DNA of 64,000 nt from Thelonectria olida (lineage: Eukaryota > Ascomycota > Sordariomycetes > Hypocreales > Nectriaceae). Both the position numbers and the translations under genes were made by a program. This document shows positions 35,695 through 47,158 of this stretch, in pieces. Below the pieces are notes generated by a model. The model was not told where the DNA came from, did not search any database, and saw nothing but the letters and a program-made list of their open reading frames with translations. The DNA is taken from positions 1,472,001 through 1,536,000 of the forward strand of contig JAGPYM010000008.1 of NCBI GenBank assembly GCA_020736575.1. Reading direction: 5' to 3'. Position 1 is the first letter of the stretch. Each line of letters starts with the position of its first letter.

Positions 35695-37163
35695 TCACTC
35701 GTCCCACAGGTGAAAGTCGACATCCTCCTGCTTGTAGTGGTCCGCGATCAAGCTGGATAGGTGGTCCTTTGTGTGCGTGCCCCTAGAGATCAACATTAGT
35801 TATTGCTTTAAGCCAAACAACGAAAGATGCCCAACTCACAGGTTGGTGATATAAGTGTCAATCAGCTGAGGAGGGACCAGCTCCGTGATGGCAGTCCGGA
35901 CCTCAACGTTGCTCACCATGGCACCGTCTTCAAAGCCAACAAAAGTCGACGAATCTCCCCACTCAATCAAGGCCTCTTCGTTGAATGGATTCTCGGGGCT
36001 CAGCTTGTATACACCACTAAGTGCAATTACCGCATTGCCCTGCTCCTTGGCTGCCCTGGCCACAGCCGCCGCTCCGGCATCCGCCACGACGCCTCCGTTG
36101 GCAACAACCGCCAGAGCCCCAATCACCACCTTGTCAACCCGCGACATGTAAGCCATCAGGCTGCCGTTCTCAATGTTGATGACTGTAGTGCCCGCAGTGG
36201 CGAGCTTCTTTCTAAACGATGTGCGCTGCGGCACCTCGGAGTGCCGTCTTCGGGGAGCCTCGGTGGCTATCAAGACGGTAAACTTTCGCTTCTGGGCGGC
36301 TCGGAGAATGAACCGTTCCACCGTTGGTGAAGGCTGGTGCACAAGAACGTAGTCGCCAGGGTGAATCTGGACCTCGGCCAATGCTGCAATTTGGTCGTCC
36401 ACCTGGCTGATCTCATCCTGAATTTCCTCGATACCGTCAATGACTTCCGATCTTAGCGAGTGAATCTCAGCCAAGTTCCCTTTGCGTGACGGGGTCGACG
36501 CCCCCGAGGTGCCGAAGGGGGACCCATGAATATTCTGCTCCGTGTCGTTGGGTCCTGACACCGATAGGAGGTGGAAGAGACTCTTGGGCACGTTGACGGA
36601 GCTGTACGAGGACACCATACCCGGTCGGGAGGTGGTCTGTCGGGTAAGCTGAGGGATGAAATCGATCGTGTCTGGCTTTGCTGGTGAGGAGGTAGGCCAT
36701 CTGGAGGCAGGGGGAACGACGGTATCGACAGGGGTCATTTGGGCCTCGCTCTGTGTCTCGCTGGCAGCCTCGTTCCTATCCTCGGCGGCCTCGTCGCGAA
36801 TCAAACCCAGGACTCGTCGCACAATGTTGGCGATGACGAGCTGCTTGGGCTGAGCCTCGACAAGGCGACGGCCGGTGCGGCAAACATTATCGATGAGGCT
36901 ATCGACGTCGTGCCATCTCGAGCGGGCGACGACCTGGAGGAGGATGTGGGCAGTGGCGACAGCGCAGGGCTCGGCGCCCTTGATCTGGCGTCGCTTGAGG
37001 AGGCTAAGGGAGCAAGGTCAACAGCGCGCACAAGGAGCACAATGGACGAGGAAACCACTCACGAGACGAGGGACTCGACTGAGGCTTCCAATGGCTGGCC
37101 CTTGAGAGATTTCAGGAATTTTTCAATGTCTGGCGCATAGCCGGAGGGGTGGGCGGGGGCCAT
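35695..37163 (-). CDS. GCD7: Translation initiation factor eIF2B subunit beta
   Basis: Three exons (37063-37163, 35840-37003, 35695-35782) splice to 1353 nt, 450 aa. The protein belongs to the eIF2B alpha/beta/delta regulatory family: an N-terminal helical region (IKGAEPCAVATAHILLQVV, LVEAQPKQLVIANIVRRVL) and a C-terminal Rossmann-like domain with VLIATEAPRR, TTVINIENGSLMAYMSRVDKV, GALAVVANGGVVADAGA and EVRTAITELVPPQLIDTYI. It works in the decameric GEF that reloads eIF2 with GTP and senses phosphorylated eIF2 alpha. The C-terminus HLSSLIADHYKQEDVDFHL follows a 57-bp intron. Length and motif order fit the beta subunit better than alpha or delta. Confidence 0.93.
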
Positions 37164-40085
37164 CTTGGAGAAGCTGAGGTCTGCTCGTTGCAAGCTTGAT
37201 GTGACGTGGGATGGCGTTTCGCGGGGTGAAGGAGGGGCTATTGGAGGTGGCCGAGACTCGGGGAGACGGGAATAATGGTTGAATGAGCTCGAGGAATCTT
37301 TGTGATGGGACGGGCGGTACAAATAAACAGATTCCGAGCGTGGAATGTCTTTCGCGGAAGGTTGGGGCTTTGAAGATTGTGTCGTGAAACTTGGCTTCGA
37401 TAATCTCGAAATCGGTGACTCAAAGCACCCTGGAGCACACACACTTTTTTTGCGCGAGGCTGCACATCACCTGTCGTCAAGGTTGGGGTTGGCATGCAGC
37501 GAGAGGATCAAGCCTCAGAGGGCCTGCGCGTAGGGCCAATGGGGGAATGTGGGGGCAGCATCAGCCACAGCCTCCGTTTTGCCGCCCTCCATCAGCTGCG
37601 GCGCCATCCGAGATGCCCTGACGTTGAGTGGGCGTCACATGAGGGACAGATTGGAAAACGTCGAGTGAACTACCTGTGGTAGGTATAAGATTCGAGAGCT
37701 TCTTTTCATACAAGTTCCATTGCATGAACACTCAGTCTTGGAAGCTAGTGATGAGTCAGTAAAATGACTGAAACTTCACAACTGTCATTCTCTCACACTA
37801 TTGGGTATCAATGCCTCGCTCTGCTGGCATGAGCTGTCCATATGTGTATGCGATAACTGGCCTTTATCCCAGAGAAGAGTGAGTTGTCCCGAACAACGAA
37901 TAGATAATGAGTTAGCCCCTCCGCTGGATCTGACCAATTCCGATCTTGTGATTACTGATTGGGGCATGTTCGCGTTGAAAGGTGAGCTACTGCTGTCTTA
38001 ATGTACGCTTGCCGCTCACCGACACCTTCACCGTCAAGCTCGGTTAACATTGACATTGGTCGTGATTGGTGCCCTGCCGTATCATCGGAACCTGTCCTTC
38101 ATCCATCACCGTTGAGTCTTGCCTTGCAATGCCGAAACGGGCCAGTCGTTGAATCGTGTTGGGCCCGTCGGCGGGAATTACTCTAGCGGCATCTTCGGGT
38201 AGATTTCCTCAACGACGATACGAAAACGAATTAGATGGCAAAAGAAAGGAAAGGATTTGCAAATGCACGTGAGACGCAACTCGGCTGCGGCTAGGGGAGA
38301 ATTGCCCCAAGTAGGAACCAACATGCTTGACTATGTCATTGTCTGCCATGGCAGAAGGCTTGTCTTCTCCGGGCTCTTTGTTAGTTGGGACAAGACAAGA
38401 TTGGTGAGGACTGAGAAGTTGCATCGTGACCCTGGACAATTTAGCGGCCACAGCTAACGCCGAGGGGACAAGAACCCCACTGGGTGCCGCAATTACGTAG
38501 TTGAAGCGTATTACGTCGGTAGGTGCGTCTTTCACAGGCCGCCCGTTAAACCGGTGCCTGAGTGACGATGGTACTCCTCGTCGGGAAAGGCGAGATGCGT
38601 GGACGGCAGCTGGACCGAAGCCCGGAGAGGGCTGGGACGGGATCCCTAAGACATGCATTGCGCTGAAGGAAGAGGAAGAATAGAAGCGCTGCGATAGGTC
38701 TGGCAAAGAGACGCCACAGAGAATAGTACCCCTCTCTAATCAACAAGGGGGGGCTGTCATCGGAAGCATCAGCGGCATCAGGATTTCAGGACAGGGACAC
38801 CATTGTCAACATGTTGTCTAGCGCCTCGGCCGGTAGATGGAGTTGTGCTTTGTCCTCGGTGATGTTCTGGAAAGAGGATACCTTGGTTCCGAACTGGCTG
38901 CGACCTAACCCCAGCAACTCGCTCTCCTTCTCTCAAAGTGCCTATTCGTAGTTAGTGTCCTTGGTTAGCATCCGTAACAAGTATTCTCTGCTCGGCACCT
39001 GATGCTGATGGACGTTGCTTATCCCCAACACGTGAACCATCGCTCAACCATCATCCGTCCACTCGGAAACAGCGTCCACTCATCCACTCTCTTCAACCCC
39101 TGGTCGCTCATTCACGTTCACCTCTTGTACCTCTCGAACCACTTCTCGCTGTGCCTTTTCTGCGAATGTGGTCAGTTGGGATACTTTGTACATACATCTT
39201 GGTCTTCTTGTTGGTCTTGCATGCGCCGTTGCCGCTCCCGCTGTCGCAAAGACGTCCACTCTCTCTGCAGTCACTCTATTTTCCTCCCCGCCACCTCCAT
39301 CTTTTCTCTCTTCTTCCTCTTGATTGTCTCTCCGTCTACTCAACGCATAGTCAGCTTTGGCCTCTTTCGGCGCCGTGACAGGACAAAAAGAGAAGCCCAC
39401 CCACTAAAAGCTTTTTTTTTGGGGGAGAATTCCGCCAACAAGGTTCGAGGCTCGGTTCGAAGCGCCACAAATTGATCCAACAACCTAAGCTGAGGCGCAC
39501 CACCCACCAGCCCAGCGCCCTTTCACAGGCTCGCACTCACTTTTTCACCCTTCATCCTCCAACCCTCTCGTCCGCTTCGGAATTCTTGGGACCGTTTTTC
39601 TCCAGGGTTAACTTTGACACCTTTTCGCGAATTTGGGGGAAATTCGTCCTGTACTTGTTCTTCCATTCTCTTCTCTTCTGCCACCCCCCCCGTTGCCATC
39701 GTCACTGTTCTCTTCTTCTCCACACGTACGCAGTACTCCGTACATACTCGGTCCCATCATCCGTACTTTTGCGATCCTGAGTCCTGACCCTGTCCCTGTC
39801 TCTTTCCCTCTGAATCCTGATCCTCATCCTATCTTCTGCTGTTCGCGAAGCTGTTCTGTTTGCGCGCCGACATTGTTCACCCAAATGCTGCCCTCTTGAC
39901 ACTCGTTTTCCCTTTATCCCATTCTCCAGCCGCTTCGAGGCCACCTATCGCTTCGGCGCATTATCCAGAACCCACCATTCGCCCGCCCGGTCTCCGCGTC
40001 GTCATCTTCACTCTCCATCAATCCTCGATATTTGACCTCTCTCTCTTGACCTCCTCCTTCTTTGCCGACCATATCCTTCTCTCCC
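37164..40085. other. Long divergent intergenic region between GCD7 and the NEM1-type gene
   Basis: Nearly 3 kb without a supported gene. The part 39000-40085 is rich in C and T and is probably a long leader of the phosphatase mRNA. Between 37500 and 38900 short frames occur on both strands without domains. I see no tRNA-like cloverleaf or repeat array. Confidence 0.45.
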
Positions 40086-41664
40086 ATGCCTCATGGCTTG
40101 CTCGACCCTGTCACGATGAACTCTATCAACATCATCACGAGTCGTGTCTCGCCTCCTCCAAGTCCAACGCAATCGCGATCCAATAGCATTAGTTCCATTG
40201 GCATCGGCATTTCCCCCGAGGGTCTCTCCCACGACCAATCCGACGACAGGACACCCGCTCATGGCGACGAATCCTTCCCCGAAGATACATTTGACGAGTC
40301 GCGCTTCGATACCGAAAAGCGTCACCCCTGCGAAGATACACCTTTGTTGGGCGACCCCCTCGACTGCGACAACAAGAGAAGCTCCTGGTGGCATTCGCTC
40401 CCGCGCGGCATTGCCTCAAGCATCATCGGTTCTATCCGATGGGTTTTTGCGACTCTAGCATCCCCTGGTGTCTACCTCATTGCCTGCTTGTACGACGAAG
40501 ACGGTTTCTTTGCGCCTCTCGCACAGCTAGGGAAGCTGTTTGGGCTCCACAGAAGCCCTTCCAAAAAGGGCATGGAGGACGAGCCTTATGGTAGTTCTGA
40601 AAAGGACGATTACGGGCGTACATCAGGATATCGGAGTATAGCGCCTCGGCCTGGTGTCTCGTCGGGTTCGTCGTCTTCAGGTCTGTCATCGGAATCGGAA
40701 TCGGAAGGCTCTCGGTCAGGGAGCTTGGGTCGCCATGCGCGATCCAAGTCCCTTCAGCCAGAGGAATCCACACCAGCCCGAAGATCCATCAGAATCAAGC
40801 TCAACAGTGACGAAGCCTTGAGACTACGGAAACATAGGAAGACCCAGTCTGCTGTTGCGCGAACAAAAGCAAGCGATCTCGGCACCGGAGACCTCTCCTC
40901 CCATCTCAAGTCCCCTACCTCCCCCATTGCCGCCCTTACGAAATACCCCAAGACCCCGGCGCCACCCCGGCCGCTCATTCCGCGGAGGCAGCCGTCCTAT
41001 CTTAATATTGAGCCAACGAATACGAAGCAAAAGACTTTGATACTAGATCTGGACGAGACACTAATTCACAGCATGTCCAAGGGGGGCAGGATGAGCACAG
41101 GACATATGGTGGAGGTGCGTCTGAATACGACGTACGTGGTGGGAGGGCAGACGGCCGTTGGACCCCAGCACCCAATACTATATTGGGTCAACAAGCGGCC
41201 GTACTGCGACGAGTTTCTGCGGCGGGTATGCAAGTGGTACAACCTGGTCGTCTTCACGGCGTCGGTGCAGGAGTATGCGGACCCTGTTATTGACTGGCTG
41301 GAGTCGGAGAGAAAGTTCTTCTCTGCTCGGTATTACCGGCAACATTGCACGTTCCGGCAAGGAGCATTTATCAAGGACCTGAGTTCAGTCGAGTCCGATC
41401 TGAGCAACGTGATGATTCTGGACAATAGTCCGTTGAGTTACCTGTTCCACCAAGGTAACGTGGCCTGCCCAAAGCCTGTCGGTTGTAGCTGGAGACTGAC
41501 AAGCAGTTGCAGATAATGCAATTCCGATTCAGGGCTGGATTAATGACCCTACCGACACCGACCTGATGCATCTGGTTCCGTTGTTGGAGGGCCTTCAATA
41601 CGTGCATGATGTGCGAGCACTGCTGGCGTTGCGTGGGGGTGAAGACGGGCAGCACATGGCTTAG
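40086..41664 (+). CDS. NEM1: Nem1/Dullard-type protein serine phosphatase (HAD, FCP1-like)
   Basis: Two exons (40086-41454, 41513-41664) splice to 1521 nt, 506 aa. The C-terminal domain has the HAD catalytic motif LILDLDETLIHS (nucleophile Asp321, Asp323), then VFTASVQEYADPVIDWLE and VMILDNSPLSYLFHQDNAI, typical of Nem1/CTDNEP1. A hydrophobic stretch IASSIIGSIRWVFATLASPGVYLIACLY near residues 110-140 can anchor it to the nuclear envelope/ER. In yeast, Nem1 with Spo7 dephosphorylates the lipin Pah1 and so steers phosphatidate toward triacylglycerol. A Ser-rich region separates anchor and catalytic domain. ATG 40086 is the first in frame; ATG 40116 (MNSINIITSR) is an alternative start. Confidence 0.9.
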
Positions 41665-42973
41665 ACTTAATGACCCGGATGGGAACACTGGCAGGCTCAC
41701 GAGGGAGTCTTTGGATGTTATTGGGGCGTAAGGGGACACCTAGAGGTAGGGGTGTTGGGATATGGATGGGACACGAAAGCCCTCTGCCTTCGAATGTACT
41801 GAATGTACTGAGACCCATAGGAGTTATTTTGAAGTTGCGTGTATATGCCTATATGGCAGGGGTGTATGGTATTGAGAAGGACCGGGGATACATCTTTAGC
41901 GGAATACATGCCAGCGACTGTGCGCCAAGGGGATTTTCCTTGGCTGGAGAAGTGTTTGCCTGACTGGTGGTTTGTGAGGGTGTCGTGAGTGAGAGGGGAT
42001 GATACAAAGCGGACGGTTTGATGTTAATCCGGACCTCTTATATCATTCCTTGAACAGTTCTTCCAAAATTTCATGTGAGGCTATATCGACGTGATGGAAC
42101 ACTGATAACGAGCATTTAACTGATGCAACTAGGCTTATTTCTGGATTGGATTGCATCTCAGGGTCTGGTGCCCCTTTCATGTGGCCAGGCCTGCGTCGTC
42201 CCTGTCTGAGACATGCATTGGCCGAGTGACACTGACAAGTCACAGCCAGTTTCCCATTTTGAAGCTAAGGACAATCCGTCTTTCTAATGCACCTCAGTCA
42301 ATGACTGTCAGGCACAACGCTTGAAGCAAGTGGGTTCCGCGGCCGGCCAAAACCGCGCAACCCGGCCGGGATACGTTACCGAGGATGAAGTTGAAAACGA
42401 GGAAGCTGGAAATGAAGCATGACGCCGTGACCCCATCATCACACCCACTAAAGTGTTGAGTTCCTGTCGTTGCTGAGTGCGGGCAGCAGCTAATTAGTGC
42501 AAGCACAACAGGACGTGATACCCCACTGTAGCGAAAATCGTTTAGCTTTGATAGGGGTGTGGGTATCATTTCGCCCAGTGATACCTGTTCCACTGGGGGA
42601 AATTAGTAGCCGCGTCTGGTATCCTACTCCTCGGAGCTACCTCCCCCGCAATCCCATTCCCTCCCTTCAGTTGCCGGCTTTTTCTGACCCACGCCAGAAT
42701 GGTGACATCATCACATCTGGTGACGACAAGGGCCAGAGCAGAGTGCGCAAGCCACGGGCTCATCGAGATCCAGTGACGAAAGCGAAAAAATGGGAAAGTG
42801 AAAGCAGGAACCGAGGAGCTGGTGTGAGTACAAATAGGTGACGGGTGCCGCATGTCGGGGATTGAAATTTTGTATCTTTGTCACCAGCTCAAAAGTCAAT
42901 CGATACTTCAATTCCAGCGACTTACACGAGATATCTCGAACTCAATCACCGACCAACAACCACAATAATCACA
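41665..42973. other. Intergenic region
   Basis: This carries the 3' UTR of the NEM1-type gene and the promoter of the small membrane protein gene. No gene, RNA or repeat is recognised. Confidence 0.5.
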
Positions 42974-43546
42974 ATGTCGCTGCACTGTTCGTACACCCGT
43001 CTCATTTACGCCATTGTAAGCTTCACAAGCTAATCAATCGGTCACAGATCTCCCCCCCGTCAAGCCCTCGGCCATTGCCCTCGGCACCGCCTTCAACCAC
43101 GGCGTTGAGCTCGCCGTCCTCTCCCCCATCTTCGGCGCCACCTACCAGCGCGCCAAGCTCGCCAACACCAAGGAGGAGTTCATCCGCTCCAAGGAGGCCA
43201 GCGGCGCTGCTGCCGCCTGGGGCACTTCTCTCGTCGGCTCGGCCCTGCAGAGCTACGGTGTTGGTGCTCTGATCAACGCCACCGGTACTCTCAGCTATAA
43301 GGGCGCTGCCTACCTCGGAAGCTTGATCTTCTTTGCCACTGCTGCTCCTGGTGTAAGCGTTCCTGCTAACAATTGCATGTGAGAAGAGAAATGTGACTAA
43401 CTCGGCTTCAGTACATCTCCCAAATCTTCGTCGAGCGCCGCCCTCTCGACACTGTCGGCGTCAGCATCGCGGCCAAGCTCATCGAGACGCTGGGTCTCTC
43501 GGTCGTCTTGACCTGGTGGGGAACCCGAACCAACCCCTTTGAATAA
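42974..43546 (+). CDS. Small integral membrane protein, DUF1761-like
   Basis: The well-supported exons are 43048-43352 and 43412-43546, which join in frame. They encode ~146 residues with four hydrophobic stretches, including AIALGTAFNHGVELAVLSPIF, AWGTSLVGSALQSYGVGALI, AAYLGSLIFFATAAPG and ETLGLSVVLTWWGTRTNPFE. I associate it with DUF1761-type membrane proteins; the function is unknown. The first exon is uncertain. ATG 42974 (MSLH) fits if a weak donor at 42987 is used, giving MSLHYLPPVKPSAIAL, but stronger-looking donors at 42991 and 43016 would break the frame. Confidence 0.72.
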
Positions 43547-43889
43547 AATACAAGGCCAATAATGAAACCAAATGTGATGGAAGCTTGTTGAGGACTTCCT
43601 CGGAATGAAGGACGGTCACTCCTCTCTCTCCGCCTTGTCTCTTTAGTGTAATCATTACCACCAATGTCAAGTAATACATCACTTTAAAATCACAATCAAG
43701 TGCCAGAAATTATCAAGGATTTTTCTACAGTGAGATGCCGTCCAGAGAGTTAGTGCTGCGGCCATGTGCAGACAGACTGCGAATGTTCTCAGACTTCCTA
43801 TCACCAGCTTCAACAAGCGCATGCGACCACAGCCTTTAGAGAGGACTGGCTCGCGCAATCCTAGTTCAAACCAAGCCAAGGCGCCCTTG

Positions 43890-44390
43890 TCGAGCCCACC
43901 ACGACCGGAAGGCATCTTTCTCTCTTTCAGCTTTAGCCCGGTGAGCTTCCCTCAACCTCGCTGCCCGTGATCCTCCAACAGCGAGACGAGCAGGGCTTCG
44001 ACCCAAGGCACAGCCTGCGAGATGCTGAGGCCGACAAGAAGACCATCATCGTGGAGTTCTCGAGCCCCCAACATTGCGAAGAAATACCACGCGGGTCATC
44101 TCCGCAGCCCTATCATCGGAGGTTTTCCATCGAATCTATACGAGAAGTCTGGGTAACATGAGGTTGGCATGAAATACTGCGGTGACTGGGGTCGTCAATG
44201 TGGACTCTATGCTTGCGGCTGGAAGCGATACGGCGACGAAGCCGCGCTTGTCCGGGACCCCATCGGCCACTGGTTCGGCATTTAGTCAAAATCAGCGCCG
44301 ACTTCAAGCCCGAAGAAGACGCCAATAAGGCCGCCAGCAAGCAGGGGAAAGACACACCCATTGCATCTCTCCGGCAGGCAGAACCGACGG
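43890..44390 (+). pseudogene. Arginyl-tRNA synthetase pseudogene fragment
   Basis: Pieces of a class I arginyl-tRNA synthetase occur in order but in different frames: GIFLSFSFSPVS; LQQRDEQGFDP and KKTIIVEFSSP; then, after an extra C near 44070, NIAKKYHAGHLRSPIIGG with the HIGH-type motif as HAGH, followed by GDWGRQCGLYACGWKRYGDE; then, after a deletion near 44285, VKISADFKPEEDANKAASKQ. In-frame stops interrupt it (TAA near 44155), and homology ends near 44390 well before the KMSK-containing half. The order matches the N-terminal domain junction and catalytic core of fungal cytosolic ArgRS. Sequence from 43690 to 43890 may be the decayed N-terminal domain. A functional copy must lie elsewhere in the genome. 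It cannot make a working enzyme. Confidence 0.78.
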
Positions 44391-44801
44391 TATGCGCGGG
44401 TAATCAATTGAGGTATTCTCTTGCCTTTTAAGTGCTGTTGGATTGTTGGCGATGCGATGCCTGTTAAGCTATTATCGATAGCTCATGTTCAGAGCGGGAG
44501 CAGGTATATAAATCTGGAGGCTGAAGAAGTCAATGCTGAGTGTTTCGACCATGTCTTGCCTCGCATATAGCCATCCATTCACTGAACCACAACGACCGCG
44601 GAGGCTCTAGAAATCATGTCTTCCCATTTTTTAACGTAGTAAATACCTGAACGCCTCCAAGCCCATTTGGCCATTAGTCGTGAGCCAAATCTCTGGTATA
44701 GTACACCCAGAACCACAACCTCCCGCATCCAACATGGCACCAGCCCCCGTTTGACAAACGTGCCCTCTTGCGACCATCTATCCCGCTCCCTCAGGCGCCC
44801 T
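44391..44801. other. Intergenic region downstream of the pseudogene
   Basis: No continuation of the synthetase is seen here. The segment contains the 3' end of NHP2 (-) and no other feature. Confidence 0.45.
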
Positions 44802-45603
44802 CTATTTCGACGACTCGCCCTTGACCCAGGTAGCCTGCTTGCCGTACTCCTTCTGCACGTACTTGACCAGCGACGCGTAGCTCTCGCCAAACGCCTCGCC
44901 GTCGTCCTCGGCGTCCTTGTCGACCTTCTTCTTGCCCTCGGCCTTCTCCATGATCATGACGACGCTGGTGGGCCGCTTGGTCTTGGCTGCCGCGCCGAGC
45001 TCCGCGCGCGACGTGACAAAGATGAAGGGCACGTTGTGGTCCTCGCACAGCACGGGAAGGTGAGAGATGACGTCCATGGGCGAGATGTCGCCCGCGATGA
45101 TGACGACGCCGGGGAACGACGTGTAGCCGGGCGCCGAGGGGGGAGACTTGCGGAGCGTCTTGACGACCTCCTTGACACCGCGCTTGAGCGTGTTGTGCTT
45201 GGCGGCTGTGCGTGCAAACTAGAATTAGTTCTCTGTTTGGTAGAAATGGGACCAGGAGGCGTGTTTTGCAAGTAAGCGCGTGGAACGTACACTTTCGGAT
45301 GGTCTTGTAAACCTTCTTCATGCCCTTCTCGTCTGCCACGGGGATGGCAAAGGAGACGACGGTGCGCTCGAGGGGAAGCTCCTCGACCTTGTCCTCCTCC
45401 ATGTCCGAGTCCTCGTCATCCTTGGAGACGGCGGGCGAGGTCTTGGCGGCGGCGTCCTGCTGCTTCTGGGCGTCGAGGGCGGCGGCGAGCTTCTCCTTCT
45501 TGTCCTTCTTCTCTTTCTTGTCCTTCTTGACCTTTCCGATGCCAGCCTCGTCGCTGCGCTTCTTGTCCTTCTTCTCCTTCTTGTCGGGCTTCTCGGCGGC
45601 CAT
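44802..45603 (-). CDS. NHP2: H/ACA ribonucleoprotein subunit Nhp2
   Basis: Two exons (45291-45603, 44802-45205) splice to 717 nt, 238 aa. The N-terminal ~65 residues are Lys/Asp/Glu-rich (KKEKKDKK blocks). The rest is an L7Ae-type kink-turn-binding domain: HNTLKRGVKEVVKTLRKS, VVIIAGDISPMDVISHLPVL, CEDHNVPFIFVTSRAELGAA and RPTSVVMI. Nhp2 is a core protein of box H/ACA snoRNPs, which guide rRNA pseudouridylation in the nucleolus. It is longer than yeast Nhp2 (~156 aa) because of the charged N-terminus and an extended C-terminus. The donor at 45290 (GTACGT) was chosen over an overlapping GTGTAC because only it keeps the frame. Confidence 0.93.
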
Positions 45604-46092
45604 TGTTGCGGTGTCAATTGAGGTTCTGTCGCGGGTGGATGGTGGATTCGCGAGGTCGTAGACTCTTTTTTTTTTTTTCGGGATGGTCGTACCTTTCGCT
45701 GAGGCCTCGAAATTTTTCTGCCAGACAACTTTTTTTCGGTGAGGGGAGCTACGGCGCACTATGCTCGGCAATTAGTGGCGCCGATTCCGGGGTGCAATGA
45801 GTCTGCACGTGACAGGAATTGTCGGGCGAAACCGTAAGGCCAATCAAGGGCGCGGCAATATCCATTACGAGAGATGGGCGCAAAGCGAGAAGACTCTAAC
45901 TAAACGTTGGGAATTGCTATTGATTGGATTGATATCACTCAGTTGAAATAGGACAATTGCAAGCAGAGCCGTAGATGAACAAATAAAATGGTGTGACAAT
46001 TGTCTATTGCGTCCCCCAGTCTAGGCAATGATGTACAGTTGAGTCCCGAGGACCGTTTCTACTCCAACACAGTCTCCCTTTCAATCAACACT
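45604..46092. other. Intergenic region between NHP2 and QCR8
   Basis: This is the NHP2 promoter and QCR8 3' region. A T-run (45667-45678) lies in the NHP2 leader. Nothing else is seen. Confidence 0.5.
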
Positions 46093-46838
46093 TTATTCCT
46101 CCTCATCACCAAACTCGGCGCGGCCAGCCTTGGAGTTGTAGTAGTGGTTGCTATTAGACCCGTTAGCACAAGAGCCCTCCCACAATGAGCACCTTGTTAC
46201 ATACCGCTCGGTGGCCCAGTCCATCAGGTAGTAACCGGCCAGCATAGGGGGAACCCAGAAGAAGATCTGAGCCTTGGTGCGGCGGAAGGTGTTGAAGATG
46301 GCGGCGTGAACGGAGCCGGCCCAGGGGTTCTGTCGGTTGGCAGACAGACCGTAGGTGATGATGCCGCGCTGCTTCTCACCACCTGCAGATTATTAGTACA
46401 TGGCTCGCAGACTTTTTGATATCTTCTCGTGACAATGGCATCGAATTTAGTGCGTTGACGAAGGGGTATATCCCATTGGGGCTATCGGATAGCCGTGATG
46501 TGCTGAATCAATCGTTGTGCCGCCAATGGGTCATCAATCCCCTTCGTCCGTCGCGCCGCCGTCGAGACAATTGAATCGATTCTCGCAGTAGTAGGCACTT
46601 ACCGAAGTGGCCCCAGTTGCCCAGGTAGCTGAAAACATCAATTAGCACAAATTCCCATCGCGATTGACGGAGGAAGACGGCATTTGGTCCGAAGGCGACG
46701 ATATCACGGCCTTCCCTTCCTAGCCGGTGGAAAAGCCGCACACCACAGCGCCAGCACCAATTGCCATTTCCTGAGGGTGTTCACGTACTGTCCGCGGACG
46801 GGATCGAGGTGGGATCGGAGAGCTTGCGTGGGCTGCAT
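46093..46838 (-). CDS. QCR8: Ubiquinol-cytochrome c reductase subunit 8 (complex III)
   Basis: Four exons (46789-46838, 46603-46628, 46205-46382, 46093-46150) splice to 312 nt, 103 aa, the usual size. Family features are GHYLGNWGHFGG, QRGIITYGLSANRQNPWAG, the single membrane helix IFFWVPPMLAGYYLMDWA and the tail RNHYYNSKAGRAEFGDEEE. It is a small inner-membrane subunit of the cytochrome bc1 complex near the quinone site. Exon 2 is only 26 nt. The gene is divergent from PHB1, with 320 bp between start codons. Confidence 0.95.
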
Positions 46839-47158
46839 TGTGTCGGATTTGCAACGGCGGACTGTGGTGGATTCCTCGGTGATGCGCAGAAGGCGAAAGG
46901 GCAGGATTTCTTCCGAAGTTCGAAGTTCAAAAACGCAGAGGCTCTTCCCCCATCACCCGAGCTTCCCCGAAACGGCTTAGCGCCGCCCGCCCGCCAAACC
47001 ACGCCTAGAACGGAGGCTGCCGGGTCTTTTGCAAAGAGCTTCAAATCATCATCGCCGTCGACTCCGAGAGGTCAGCATCCAACGACCTAACGACTGCCTT
47101 CTCCCGACCTGGTGCTTAGATTCGCTCAGCGCAAAATCCGACCAGAACATAATCGACC
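46839..47158. promoter_or_regulatory. Shared divergent promoter of QCR8 and PHB1
   Basis: This 320-bp interval separates the start codons of two genes for mitochondrial inner-membrane proteins and must contain both promoters. I see no TATA box at a useful distance and assign no specific factor site. Confidence 0.5.

Noticed and set aside
38209..38706. 165-codon minus-strand frame between GCD7 and NEM1
   Set aside because: No recognisable motif and no flanking splice sites joining it to other coding sequence.
43867..44290. RIP (C-to-T) as the cause of the ArgRS decay
   Set aside because: The visible lesions include a 1-bp insertion and a 1-bp deletion, and GC content stays like the neighbourhood; RIP alone does not explain them.
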